NCBI GenBank assembly: GCA_964497515.1
Contig: CAZCCV010000016.1
Span: 1 to 54,419 of the forward strand
Direction of reading: 5' to 3'
Length of the DNA: 54,419 nt
Origin: CAZCCV01 sp964497515
GTDB taxonomy: Bacteria > Armatimonadota > UBA5829 > DTLH01
Made by a program: the position numbers and the translations under genes. Of the stretch, positions 17,084 to 26,021 are shown piece after piece; position 1 is the first letter of the stretch, and the number at the start of each line of letters is the position of its first letter. The notes under the pieces are model-generated. The model saw only the letters and a program-made list of their open reading frames with translations. It was not told the DNA's origin and ran no database searches.

Positions 17084-18860
17084 CGTCGAACTCAATCGCT
17101 GCCACGGAGTAAGCTGGCAGAATGATAGTATTTCCACTTACATCCAGAGGCTGAACTAGTATCCGATTTGGAGCTTCCCAGTGGTTCAGTGTTTCAACCT
17201 GCCGTCTGTCGAGCGTGTCACAGACCACCTCTCCTGTCATAGCAGCAAGCGAATCACCTTCGATAGCAACTTCCACAGGTTCCTTGTTTGAGTTGACTGC
17301 AAAGAGCGTAGTCTTTCTCTTGCCCTCCGATCGGCAAGCCGATATGTCTACGCCTTCGGGTGCTCCTTCTGTTGAGAGTGGTACCGGCTTTGAGTGCTCC
17401 GCGTAGAGTCTTAGAACGTGGTAGCCTGGGGTCTTTAACACTTCTGTCAAGGTGGTTTGAATCATCCCGCTGCAAAAACTGTTTGTTATATTCGATCGGC
17501 AAGCAAGGTCGATTATATCGCTGTGTCTGTGAACAAAGTTCAGGTATATTCCGGCGAAAAGTCCGCACCAGAGCGACATCAGTCTGCCACGCTCAACTCC
17601 AGGATCACCCCCGGTCGAGTTCCATTCAGTTACGCCGACTTTCATCTTGCCTTCCAGTCCGTAGCGCTTCAGCATCTCTCTGATTTCGCTTATGCTCTTC
17701 TCGTTTTCATCCATGTTTGGAGTGTAGTGATGCGGGCAAGTGTAGTCGAGCTGGTCACCGACTGCCTCAAGAAGCTCGGGAGTCGGATACGATGACAGAA
17801 TCAACGCATCTGGTTGTGCTTCTCGTATAGCCTTACAGAAAGCTGTGCAGGCGTTGGTGTATTCTTTGCCTTTGAGTTCGTTGCCTACCTGCCAGTACCG
17901 CACATTGTAGGGAGCGGGATGGCCGTTTTTGCACCGCTCTGCCCCCCAAGTGCTTTCTGCAGAGCCGTTGCAGTACTCTATAAGCTCTTTTGCACTTTCG
18001 GAGCCTTCCGATGTGGTCACACAGACCAGAGGTTCGACATCTACCAACTCACAGAATTGCAGAAACTCATCAATACCTACGTCATTCGAATCGTTAATGC
18101 CCCAGGCCCAGTTTGCAAAGGGGGCACGGTGGTCTCTGTCACCGATACCATTCTTCCATTTGTAGTCGCCCGGATCTACAACCAAGCCGCCCCAGCGAAT
18201 CATCCCCGGCTTCTGGTCTTTGATCGCCTTAACGACGTCCTGTCGCCAGCCGTGCAAGTTTTTCGCAGGCATTAACGAGAGCTTGTCAGCCCAGATGGTT
18301 CCACCTGCGGCGTCGAGTTCAAAGATCACATCCTCGCTTGTTCCATTGGATACAAACGCCACGGTATGTTTTATCCACTCGTCGCTTTCAACGACAAATT
18401 CCGAAGATGCCAGGGTTGTCCAGGTTTCATCGGGGAGGAGGGTCTTAAGTGCAACCTTCACCTGCGCCGACGTAGACTCCGCTCTAAACCACCCAGAGAA
18501 TTTGTAAGTGGTGCCTTTCTTGGCAGCGATCCCGCGCTGGGACAGTTTCGCCGGGCGATTTGCCGGTGGATTCAGCTTGGCGGAGCAGGTTCCGACAAAC
18601 GGAGCGGAGCTATCGCGTTCCCACGTGTCATTTGCATCCCATTCGCGGTCGGAGAAGTTGGGGCGTCCTGTGTAGTACATCCAGTTTCTGGTGCGACCTG
18701 TGCCTTCGAAGGATCTGTCGTTAAGCATTTCGGCCCACATACCGGGCACGAGGTCGTCCAGGAGTTCTACGAACCCACCATATATCATAGGGTTTATCCG
18801 CCCGGAGTGCATTGGCTCCGGGCGGATACTTATCGCTGCAACCTTGCGGTCTTCAACCAT
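17076..18860 (-). CDS. GH51 alpha-L-arabinofuranosidase (copy 1)
   Basis: 594 residues, no signal peptide, so probably cytoplasmic. It removes terminal alpha-L-arabinofuranosyl groups from arabinose-containing oligosaccharides. GH51 catalytic residues are visible: acid/base E328 in YWQVGNEL and nucleophile E412 in VGVTEWN. A CBM4/9-like insert (about 75-200; TTYKFSGWFRAEST) splits the barrel entry FVELLDDLVPGMWAEMLNDRSF. The C-terminal beta-sandwich ends at ILPAYSVAAIEF. It lies 39 bp downstream of the secreted zincin/BNR gene on the same strand and may be cotranscribed. A paralogue at 27589-29382 shares the whole architecture. Confidence 0.9.
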   Translation of the reverse strand: MVEDRKVAAISIRPEPMHSGRINPMIYGGFVELLDDLVPGMWAEMLNDRSFEGTGRTRNWMYYTGRPNFSDREWDANDTWERDSSAPFVGTCSAKLNPPANRPAKLSQRGIAAKKGTTYKFSGWFRAESTSAQVKVALKTLLPDETWTTLASSEFVVESDEWIKHTVAFVSNGTSEDVIFELDAAGGTIWADKLSLMPAKNLHGWRQDVVKAIKDQKPGMIRWGGLVVDPGDYKWKNGIGDRDHRAPFANWAWGINDSNDVGIDEFLQFCELVDVEPLVCVTTSEGSESAKELIEYCNGSAESTWGAERCKNGHPAPYNVRYWQVGNELKGKEYTNACTAFCKAIREAQPDALILSSYPTPELLEAVGDQLDYTCPHHYTPNMDENEKSISEIREMLKRYGLEGKMKVGVTEWNSTGGDPGVERGRLMSLWCGLFAGIYLNFVHRHSDIIDLACRSNITNSFCSGMIQTTLTEVLKTPGYHVLRLYAEHSKPVPLSTEGAPEGVDISACRSEGKRKTTLFAVNSNKEPVEVAIEGDSLAAMTGEVVCDTLDRRQVETLNHWEAPNRILVQPLDVSGNTIILPAYSVAAIEFDAR

Positions 18861-18899
18861 TTGTGTTATCTGCCTCCAGAGAGTTTCTCAGATAACTAC

Positions 18900-21806
18900 T
18901 TATGGCTCGATGTCCTCAGCTCCTCTAGTACGGATAACTGGGAAGGTGTCGCCTCCAACAGTCTCGAAGGTCGATATTCCTGTTACGGTGACGTTCTGAC
19001 CTATCACTGGAGGAATTATGCCAGTCGATATGACTTTGATTCCTCTGTTGCCCAGAGCGTCGAATCGAATTGAACCGTCATCGAGTGTGAACCAACCTTC
19101 GGCTTCGTTTCTTTCCGAAACCTGACCAGCGGTTTTGATTAGCAACGGAATAGTGTTCAGCGTCGCATCAGATGCCGACCCGGTTACTGCCTTGAGGTTC
19201 ATTCCTAGCGGCTTCAGGTTGACAGCTCCAATACCTACAACGTCTCCGTAGCGGATTACTCTCTCCAGTCCAACCGTATCCAGCGTTCCCGTGACTCTTA
19301 CCAACGTGCCGGGAGCTGCGTTTTGTGGTGTGAGGACTTTTATGCCACTGATTCTTTCCGGATAGGATTCCAGATAGATCGATTCGGGGAAACTGGCACT
19401 AGCTGCCATCCCTGTAAGCATAATCGAACTTCCATCAGGTAATGCGGATACTGTAGTCGGCGTCACTCGCTCCGCTGCGTCGATGTTGGCCTGCATAAGG
19501 TGAAGAATCAAACCACCTTTTCCCACAGCCCACGCTTCGTTAGCAGAGACGCACGATACTCCGTAGTAGTCCCCTTTGTCACCATAGGTCAGCATCGGCT
19601 GTTTCCATCTATTGTATTTGTCGAACCGCCAGCAACTGCTTACGGCTATGCCGGCAATGTCGTTTTGCAGGCTTGCGGTCCAGCCGTAGCCGCCGGGACG
19701 CATATCTATACAGGTTAGTCCCTGGGTATAACCGACTCCGGAATCGAAGTTCCAAGTGCGTCCGCCGTCAGTGCTCTTATAAACGTCTCCGAACTTGGTC
19801 GAAATCCAGGCTTCAGACGGGCTGGTCATCGAACAGCCGGATATCAGCCAGTAGTAGCCGACAGGTGTGCCAGCACTTGCCATCCAAGTGGCTCCGCCGT
19901 TTAGTGTTCGATACTGTGTGGTGCCGCCTGTTGCCATAATGCCGATCATATGGTCGAAGAAAGATAGTCCTCGAATGTCGTTATAGGTGGTACTCTGTTT
20001 TGTCCAAGTGCTTCCACCGTTGGTGGTTCTGTAGAGCGCACCACCCTCACCACCCACAACTATTGTGGTTGGCGAGACGATCGCACAGGTCTTGAAGTTA
20101 GCGGTTGTTCCAAGGCTCTTTGATGTCCACACACCATTTTGCAGCAGCAGAACCGTTCCATTGTCACCAACAGCACACGCGAGCCCGTCCTTTGCAGCAT
20201 CGACGGCTACGAGCTTTCTGGTAGTGGGGCTTGTCATCGGTGCCCAGATTTCGCCGTTGTATTTCAGGATCACTCCACCACTACCTACAGTGTAGCCCAG
20301 GTTTGGTGATACCATCTTCACGCCAAACAGGTCGTCAGTTGTTGGCCTGCCGTCGGCGATTATACTGGACTGCAAATCGTAGGTGAAGAAGTCGGTATAG
20401 CCTGCGCGGTATGCTACATTGAACTGTAGTATCTCGATGTACTGATAGTCTTTCTGATTGTCGGCTGTAGTAATATCACAGAAGAAGTTGCCGTTCACCC
20501 CAACCACATTGATAAGACCCCACGGGTTGTTATGCAGCGTGTGTCCTGTAGCCGTTGTGAAAGAGCCGTAGCAGTTTCTATTCGGAAGAGTAAAGTACCC
20601 GAAGGCGTCTGTAACACCAGTGAAAGCAGCCTGGCTTGTTATCCGCCTGTCTCTTGATTGGTGGAATTTGATGGTTGCGTTCGGAATAGGTCTGTGATAA
20701 GCGTCCAGCAGTCGTATTCTGCAGGTAGCAGGGACATCGTAGAGGTATTCCCCGTAGAAGCCTCTGCGACTATGCAGGTTGCTGTTCATAAAGTAGGCTG
20801 TGTGGTCGGTATAATGATCGCCGCAGCTTTCCATCATGTCGCCGGCGCGCGTGCTTATCCAACCGACCTTCGGGCCGACAGTGTTTTCACCTTCATTGTT
20901 CAGTTGGTAGATGTCTATCATCCCGAGTTGGTGCCCCCACTCGTGGATACAACTCGGCATATAGGTATTGAGTACAGAAAGATCCTCTAAGAAAATCGGC
21001 AAGTACTCTGTTGTTGTAAAACCACGCCGGCCATCCGCCCAGATGTCCTCCGGCGCGTGAGTAGCCCACGGCTCAGGGTCGGGAGTGCTTTCGGGGTAGA
21101 TGACTATCCGATCTATTCTTACGCGTTCCAGAATTCCATTTGGCGAGGACGGGTAAACTGCCTGCTGGAACATCTTGTTCATCCAAAATATCTGTTGCTG
21201 TACCCAGTCATCAAAAGAGGCAATGTTAGGATTGGTCTTCCGCGCTTCGGTTTTGAACCAGTCGTAAAGATCCTGCCATACGTAGATACTGAAGCAGAGC
21301 GCGTTGGTGTAGTCTTCTCTTGAGTTGTTAGTCTCAATGTCCTCGGCTATGAGGTTGTCCGGGTCTGCAACGAACTTGATTCTGTGTGATATTTGCTCGG
21401 AATCCCAGTTCCATATCCAAGATGTGGTCGCATACCCACCCGGAGGAATAGAATTCATTGTGCCCGATGCCACTTCCTCGCCATCAAAGTACCATTTATA
21501 GGCGAATGTTCCGGTGTGGGCATTTCCAGAGTTGCGGATCAATGCTGTAAATGTTACCAACTCTCCTGCCGAAGGCCAACGTTTCTTAGCTTGTTCAGTG
21601 GGGGAGAGCGACGGTCGAGTTGTGCCGGGGTCTGCAGGGTTAATGTTGCTGGTGTATGTAACGTTGTACCTGTCGTATTTTGGAGTACGGGAGATATACG
21701 AAACATCCAGATCGGGACCTGCAAGAGCAGGAAGTGCCCCTGCTAAAGCAGTGAGTGCGAAGATGGCCGCAAGCAGGGCAATCTTCAGATTGTGAGAGCC
21801 TTTCAC
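18900..21806 (-). CDS. Secreted multidomain protein: CARDB, HExxH zincin, BNR/YCF48-like repeats, OB-like domain
   Basis: About 968 residues from a GTG at 21806 preceded by AAAGGAG; this start gives a clean signal peptide (SHNLKIALLAAIFALTALAG, cleavage near ALAGP). Domains in order: a CARDB-like beta-sandwich (PSAGELVTFTALIRNSGNAH to DIETNNS); a metallopeptidase-like region with the zinc motif HEWGHQLGMID (HEWGH at about 288-292); a carboxypeptidase-regulatory-like segment (CRIRLLDAYHRPIPNATI); several BNR/YCF48-type blades with Asp-box-like GGSTW, GGATW and GGRTW; and a C-terminal OB-like domain (RVTGTLDTVG, VTVTGISTFETVG). It is probably exported or cell-surface. The substrate is unknown. 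Confidence 0.75.
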   Translation of the reverse strand: MKGSHNLKIALLAAIFALTALAGALPALAGPDLDVSYISRTPKYDRYNVTYTSNINPADPGTTRPSLSPTEQAKKRWPSAGELVTFTALIRNSGNAHTGTFAYKWYFDGEEVASGTMNSIPPGGYATTSWIWNWDSEQISHRIKFVADPDNLIAEDIETNNSREDYTNALCFSIYVWQDLYDWFKTEARKTNPNIASFDDWVQQQIFWMNKMFQQAVYPSSPNGILERVRIDRIVIYPESTPDPEPWATHAPEDIWADGRRGFTTTEYLPIFLEDLSVLNTYMPSCIHEWGHQLGMIDIYQLNNEGENTVGPKVGWISTRAGDMMESCGDHYTDHTAYFMNSNLHSRRGFYGEYLYDVPATCRIRLLDAYHRPIPNATIKFHQSRDRRITSQAAFTGVTDAFGYFTLPNRNCYGSFTTATGHTLHNNPWGLINVVGVNGNFFCDITTADNQKDYQYIEILQFNVAYRAGYTDFFTYDLQSSIIADGRPTTDDLFGVKMVSPNLGYTVGSGGVILKYNGEIWAPMTSPTTRKLVAVDAAKDGLACAVGDNGTVLLLQNGVWTSKSLGTTANFKTCAIVSPTTIVVGGEGGALYRTTNGGSTWTKQSTTYNDIRGLSFFDHMIGIMATGGTTQYRTLNGGATWMASAGTPVGYYWLISGCSMTSPSEAWISTKFGDVYKSTDGGRTWNFDSGVGYTQGLTCIDMRPGGYGWTASLQNDIAGIAVSSCWRFDKYNRWKQPMLTYGDKGDYYGVSCVSANEAWAVGKGGLILHLMQANIDAAERVTPTTVSALPDGSSIMLTGMAASASFPESIYLESYPERISGIKVLTPQNAAPGTLVRVTGTLDTVGLERVIRYGDVVGIGAVNLKPLGMNLKAVTGSASDATLNTIPLLIKTAGQVSERNEAEGWFTLDDGSIRFDALGNRGIKVISTGIIPPVIGQNVTVTGISTFETVGGDTFPVIRTRGAEDIEP

Positions 21807-21880
21807 TATGCGAACTCCTTTCACAGCACCTTTTTGTGGTGCCTTCGTTAACAAAGTGCGCGCGCTAGTGCACCAATCGC

Positions 21881-21909
21881 ATTATTACACCGGTTAGGCG
21901 GGCTGTCAA
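21881..21909 (-). promoter_or_regulatory. Sigma-70 promoter for the secreted zincin gene
   Basis: On the minus strand TTGACA (21909-21904), 17-base spacer, AATAAT (21886-21881). The spacer contains CTAACCGGTG, partly like the LacI-type palindrome of the pentose locus (core AACCGGT). The remaining gap, 21807-22165, shows only this promoter and no gene. Confidence 0.5.
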
Positions 21910-22165
21910 CTGCAATATAATGGTACACAGCGTGACAAATCCGCCTATAACCCTGATCGGTCATTTCCACGACGATCCTTAAAACGGCATCGCGATACCT
22001 ATCTGTCTTGATTATTGGTCGTTGTCGGTAGTATCATGACGGCGGCTCCCACCGGCTTTGATGGCGATGAGTAAGATTGCTTGCTGTAATGTGAACCAGA
22101 AGCCGGCGGACCGGGAAAAGAGTATTCTGCAGAGAATATATCAATTCCTGAAAAGAGATGAGACA

Positions 22166-23671
22166 ATGAACCTCCGTAAAGTAACACTTATCGAACCGAA
22201 GTCACCAGGCTATCATATCTACAGCCATATTGCGCTTCCCAGACTGGGCCTACCGCTGCTCGGGGCAATGCTGAAGAAGCGGGGGCGTGAGGTAAGCATC
22301 TATTGTCAGGAGTTCAGCGGCCTCGACATGAACAGTGTCCTCTCCTCTGATCTTGTTGGGCTGTCGACAACTACCTCAACAGCTCCTGAAGCATATCGAA
22401 TAGCCGATAAGGCCAGAGCAGCAGGGATTCCTGTGATGATAGGCGGCAGCCATGTCACGTTTATGGCCGATGAAGCGCTGGAACACGCAGACTACGTTGT
22501 TCGCGGTGAAGGCGAGTTTACGATGCTCGAACTACTGGATGCGATAGAAGCTGGCGATGTACCAGCTGGAATCAGAGGGTTATCCTATCGAAACGGAGAC
22601 GAAGTAGTTCATAACCCGGATAGAGGTTTGGTGAGCGATCTCGATGCCCTTCCTTTCCCGGATCTTTCTCTCATTCATGGTGCGGACAAGATATCGCTCC
22701 TACCCGTTGCTACATCGCGAGGGTGTCCCTTCGGCTGCAATTTCTGCTCTGTTACTCCTATGTTCGGCAGAGGGTATCGCTACCGGAGTACCGATAATGT
22801 GATCGAAGAGCTGATTCAACTCACCAACTCCGATGTCCTGTGCCAGCAGAAGGTGTTCTTCTACGACGATAACTTCGCTGCCAATAGGAAACATACAAAA
22901 GAGCTTCTTGATACTATGCTTACCAAGGGGGTTACTCCAGGCTGGACTGCACAGGTGAGAGTGGATGTTGCCCAAGATAGAGAACTCCTCAAGTTAATGA
23001 AGAGAAGTAACTGCTACTATGTTTACGTAGGCCTCGAGTCTGTCAATCCGGAGAGTCTGGAGGAGTTCAACAAGCGCCAGCAGGTGGAACAGATTGTTGA
23101 ATCTATTCGGATACTGCGTGAGCACGGTATAATGGTGCACGGTATGTTCATCCTTGGGGCAGAGCACGATACCCTGGAGACGATTAGAGATACTGTGGAT
23201 TTCGCCCTCAGACACAAAGTCGATACGGTTCAGTTGGTGCCGCTAACTCCACTTCCAGGTACGCCGGTCTTTCAGAATATGGAGGAAAGCGACCGCCTGC
23301 TGACCCGCGATTGGTCACTGTACGATGGTCAGCATGTCGTCTTCCGCCCACAGAATATGAGTCCTTACGAATTGCAGAAGGCAATGCTTTTGGCACTGAA
23401 ACGGTTCTACAGCGTGTATCAGTGTACCAAAATGCTGGTCAATTGGGACTTTGTCAGTTTTCTTTACAAGCTTATGATGGGGCGTTGGCGCGACGCCAGA
23501 TCACAGGTGCGAATGCGTATGCACGCGTGGTTCTATCGCACTTACGGACATATAATGTCCAAACGATTCGAGATCGCCAATAGAGGTTTTACCGAAAAGA
23601 TTAGCCGCCTGGCCGATGGCGCCAAGGGGCTTGCGCATCACAAACATCCAACTATGGAGGGTCTAGATTGA
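22166..23671 (+). CDS. Cobalamin-binding radical SAM protein
   Basis: About 501 residues from ATG 22166 (MNLRKVTLIEPK). An N-terminal B12-binding Rossmann domain covers about 1-135. The radical SAM core has the cluster motif CPFGCNFC (C187, C191, C194) and the downstream LVPLTPLPGTP region. A C-terminal helical part (ALKRFYSVYQ) is typical of BchE-like/DUF4070-type B12 radical SAM proteins, which make methylated or rearranged metabolites such as hopanoids, bacteriochlorophyll or natural products. Its stop overlaps the start of the GHMP kinase (TGATG). The product cannot be predicted. Confidence 0.8.
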   Translation: MNLRKVTLIEPKSPGYHIYSHIALPRLGLPLLGAMLKKRGREVSIYCQEFSGLDMNSVLSSDLVGLSTTTSTAPEAYRIADKARAAGIPVMIGGSHVTFMADEALEHADYVVRGEGEFTMLELLDAIEAGDVPAGIRGLSYRNGDEVVHNPDRGLVSDLDALPFPDLSLIHGADKISLLPVATSRGCPFGCNFCSVTPMFGRGYRYRSTDNVIEELIQLTNSDVLCQQKVFFYDDNFAANRKHTKELLDTMLTKGVTPGWTAQVRVDVAQDRELLKLMKRSNCYYVYVGLESVNPESLEEFNKRQQVEQIVESIRILREHGIMVHGMFILGAEHDTLETIRDTVDFALRHKVDTVQLVPLTPLPGTPVFQNMEESDRLLTRDWSLYDGQHVVFRPQNMSPYELQKAMLLALKRFYSVYQCTKMLVNWDFVSFLYKLMMGRWRDARSQVRMRMHAWFYRTYGHIMSKRFEIANRGFTEKISRLADGAKGLAHHKHPTMEGLD

Positions 23672-24834
23672 TGACTGGCAGGATTGCTGCCCTCAAAGCG
23701 AAGTTTCAAGAGCTCTATGGCTCATCTCCTCAGGCCATTACCAAAGGCCCTGGTAGAGTTGATCTCATGGGGATTCATACCGATTACAACGAAGGTTTTG
23801 TTCTTCCCGTTGCCATCAGTTTCGAGGTGATCGCCGCTGGCAAGCTGAGAGATGACAACATCGTCCGAGCATACTCAGAGAACTTTGGCACTATGGTAGA
23901 GTTCTCCATCGACGATAGTCAGTTCGACCGCGATATCACTTGGAGCAACTACATCCGAGGAATGCTGACTTACCTGAAAGATGCCGGCGTTGAACTAAGA
24001 GGTGTGGATATTGCTCTCGAGGGAAACGTGCCGGTTGGAGCGAGCCTTTCATCGTCCGCTGCTATCGAAATGGCGACGGGCACGCTTCTGCAGGCTATGC
24101 TCGGCTTTGAAATGTCTGGCCCGGAGATGGCACTCATCGGCCAGAAGTGCGAGAACAAGTTTGTCGGTGTGAACTCTGGGATTATGGATCAGTTCATATC
24201 TCGACTGGGCAAAAAGGATCACGCACTCTTCCTCGATTGCCGCACGCTCGATTACGAATTGGTGCCTCTTAACACCCAAAAGGTCAAAGTGGTCATTTTA
24301 GACACTATGAAGCGCCGCGGCCTAGTTGATTCCGAATACAACATTCGTCGCTCGCAGTGTGAAGAGGCTGCTCGTATGTTTGCACAGTGGATTCCGGGCG
24401 TGAAAGCGCTCCGCGATGTGACTCCCGAAGCCTTCGCCGAATACTCCAACCGCCTGCCGGAAGTGGTGCGAAAACGTGCAAGGCACGTTGTATCCGAAAA
24501 CGCCCGCGTCATCGCAAGCAGAGATGCACTAAAAGACGGCAGAATCGAAGACCTTGGCCGGTTTATGGATCAGGGACACGATTCTGCACGCGATGATTAC
24601 GAGGTCAGTTGTCTCGAACTCGATGCGATGGTAGAGGCGGCCAGATCTGCCCCTGGCGCACTCTGCGGCAGACTCTGTGGAGCTGGATTCGGCGGTGCGG
24701 CGGTGTCGCTGGTTCGCGAAGAGTCGCTTGATGAGTTTATGCAGATAGTGCCCGAAAGCTACAAATCGAAGACGGGTATTGAACCCAGATTGTTCGTCTG
24801 CACTGCTGAAGACGGCGCAGGTGTCATTGACTAA
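23671..24834 (+). CDS. Galactokinase-family GHMP kinase, possibly pentose-specific
   Basis: 387 residues from ATG 23671, the usual GalK length. The galactokinase signature region reads GPGRVDLMGIHTDYN and the ATP-binding GHMP motif VPVGASLSSSAAIE; the catalytic Asp is in SGIMDQF (D173). The usual GEHTDYN is GIHTDYN here: the Glu that contacts the sugar 6-hydroxyl in characterised galactokinases is Ile35, while R29, H36 and D38 are kept. GGAAVSLV closes the fold. It is translationally coupled to the radical SAM gene. Galactokinase is the default call; an L-arabinose-type 1-kinase is a reasonable alternative, so I give no symbol. Confidence 0.75.
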   Translation: MTGRIAALKAKFQELYGSSPQAITKGPGRVDLMGIHTDYNEGFVLPVAISFEVIAAGKLRDDNIVRAYSENFGTMVEFSIDDSQFDRDITWSNYIRGMLTYLKDAGVELRGVDIALEGNVPVGASLSSSAAIEMATGTLLQAMLGFEMSGPEMALIGQKCENKFVGVNSGIMDQFISRLGKKDHALFLDCRTLDYELVPLNTQKVKVVILDTMKRRGLVDSEYNIRRSQCEEAARMFAQWIPGVKALRDVTPEAFAEYSNRLPEVVRKRARHVVSENARVIASRDALKDGRIEDLGRFMDQGHDSARDDYEVSCLELDAMVEAARSAPGALCGRLCGAGFGGAAVSLVREESLDEFMQIVPESYKSKTGIEPRLFVCTAEDGAGVID

Positions 24835-24843
24835 CTGAAGTGT

Positions 24844-24868
24844 AAGGGCGGGAGCTATTCCCGCCCTT
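24844..24868 (+). terminator. Terminator hairpin after the GHMP kinase
   Basis: AAGGGCGGGA (24844-24853) pairs perfectly with TCCCGCCCTT (24859-24868), loop GCTAT. It lies between convergent genes and could work both ways; the T run is short. Confidence 0.65.
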
Positions 24869-24933
24869 CAATACCAAACGGATTCTCTAGCACTGCAATC
24901 TAATAGACCCAGAAACGTTTTTCTAAGATCAGA

Positions 24934-25965
24934 TTAGCCCCTCTTTACCGTCGATTCCCTTATAACCAGATCAACGGGGAGCTTTGACTGTGCTGGGAGT
25001 GGAACCAGGCCGTTCATCTGTTTCAGCAGCATCTGAGCAGCCCTAACCCCCATCTGTTCCATCGGCTGGCGCACTGTAGTTAGCGGCACACGGAGCATTG
25101 ATGTAGCCTCCAGGTCCGCGTAACCAATAATCGCCAAGTCTTCCGGTATCCGTATGCCTTGCTTCAGGCACTGTTCCATTGCGCCCATCGCCACAATATC
25201 GCTGAAGCAGAAGAGCGCATCAGGAGGTGGAGTGTTGTCGAAGAGCATCTGAACGGCGAGTTCTCCACCTGCTACAGTGGCAGGAACTTCAATAATGAGT
25301 TTCGGATCTGGCATCAAACCCTTTCTTAACAGCGCGTCTACGTACCCCGAATGCCTCAGCCTGTTGGTCGAGATCACCGGCGAACCGCCAACGGAAGCTA
25401 TTCGCCGACGGCCGGTATCCAACAGGTGCTCTACCGCCATTTTTGCGCCGCTGTAGTCGTCGGTGGTTACGCTGTAAAACGGTGTGTCGGCAAAGAGTCT
25501 ATCGACCAGAATAAAAGGGACTTTCTTCTGCCAGAGATTCCAGAAGATTCTTGCATCGCCAGTCTCTTGTGAAGGCGCAATGACCAGCCCGTCTACCCGC
25601 CACGAGAGCAGTTCTTCAATCTTAGCCTCTTCAACATCGGAATCTGCGCTCGTATTGGCAAGAATGACATTGTAGCCCTCAGCAGCCAGCCCGTGCTCGA
25701 TGACACTGGTGAGGCTCGGAAAGAAGCTGTCCTTGACCGACGGAATCACGAGCCCGATTATGCCTGTTCGTGATTGAGTCAGTCCGCGTGCCAGTTTGCT
25801 CGGCCTATAGCCAAGCATATGGGCGGCGTCGCGGACTCGCTGCTGCGTCTTTGGAGAAAACGGAACCCGTTGATCCTGTCGCGCGCCAAGAATGCGGGAC
25901 ACTGTCGATTTTGACACGCCGGCCAGCTTCGCAACATCGTCGAGAGTCGCCATTCCATTTGCCAT
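24934..25965 (-). CDS. LacI-family transcriptional regulator of the pentose locus
   Basis: 343 residues. The N-terminal helix-turn-helix reads TLDDVAKLAGVSKSTVSRIL with hinge helix GYRPSKLARGL, followed by a periplasmic-binding-protein-like effector domain (GIIGLVIPSVKDSFF, DGLVIAPS, AIIGYADLEATSML, LTTVRQPMEQMG). It lies 56 bp downstream of the isomerase on the same strand, so it is probably the third gene of the GH51-isomerase-LacI transcript. Two LacI-like palindromes at 29418-29431 and 29636-29649 are its likely targets, which implies autoregulation. A pentose or its phosphate is the likely effector. Confidence 0.9.
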   Translation of the reverse strand: MANGMATLDDVAKLAGVSKSTVSRILGARQDQRVPFSPKTQQRVRDAAHMLGYRPSKLARGLTQSRTGIIGLVIPSVKDSFFPSLTSVIEHGLAAEGYNVILANTSADSDVEEAKIEELLSWRVDGLVIAPSQETGDARIFWNLWQKKVPFILVDRLFADTPFYSVTTDDYSGAKMAVEHLLDTGRRRIASVGGSPVISTNRLRHSGYVDALLRKGLMPDPKLIIEVPATVAGGELAVQMLFDNTPPPDALFCFSDIVAMGAMEQCLKQGIRIPEDLAIIGYADLEATSMLRVPLTTVRQPMEQMGVRAAQMLLKQMNGLVPLPAQSKLPVDLVIRESTVKRG

Positions 25966-26021
25966 AGGACCAGTCGCCCTTTCTTTATAGCCAGTAGAGA
26001 ATGAGTACGCCCATAATTACG

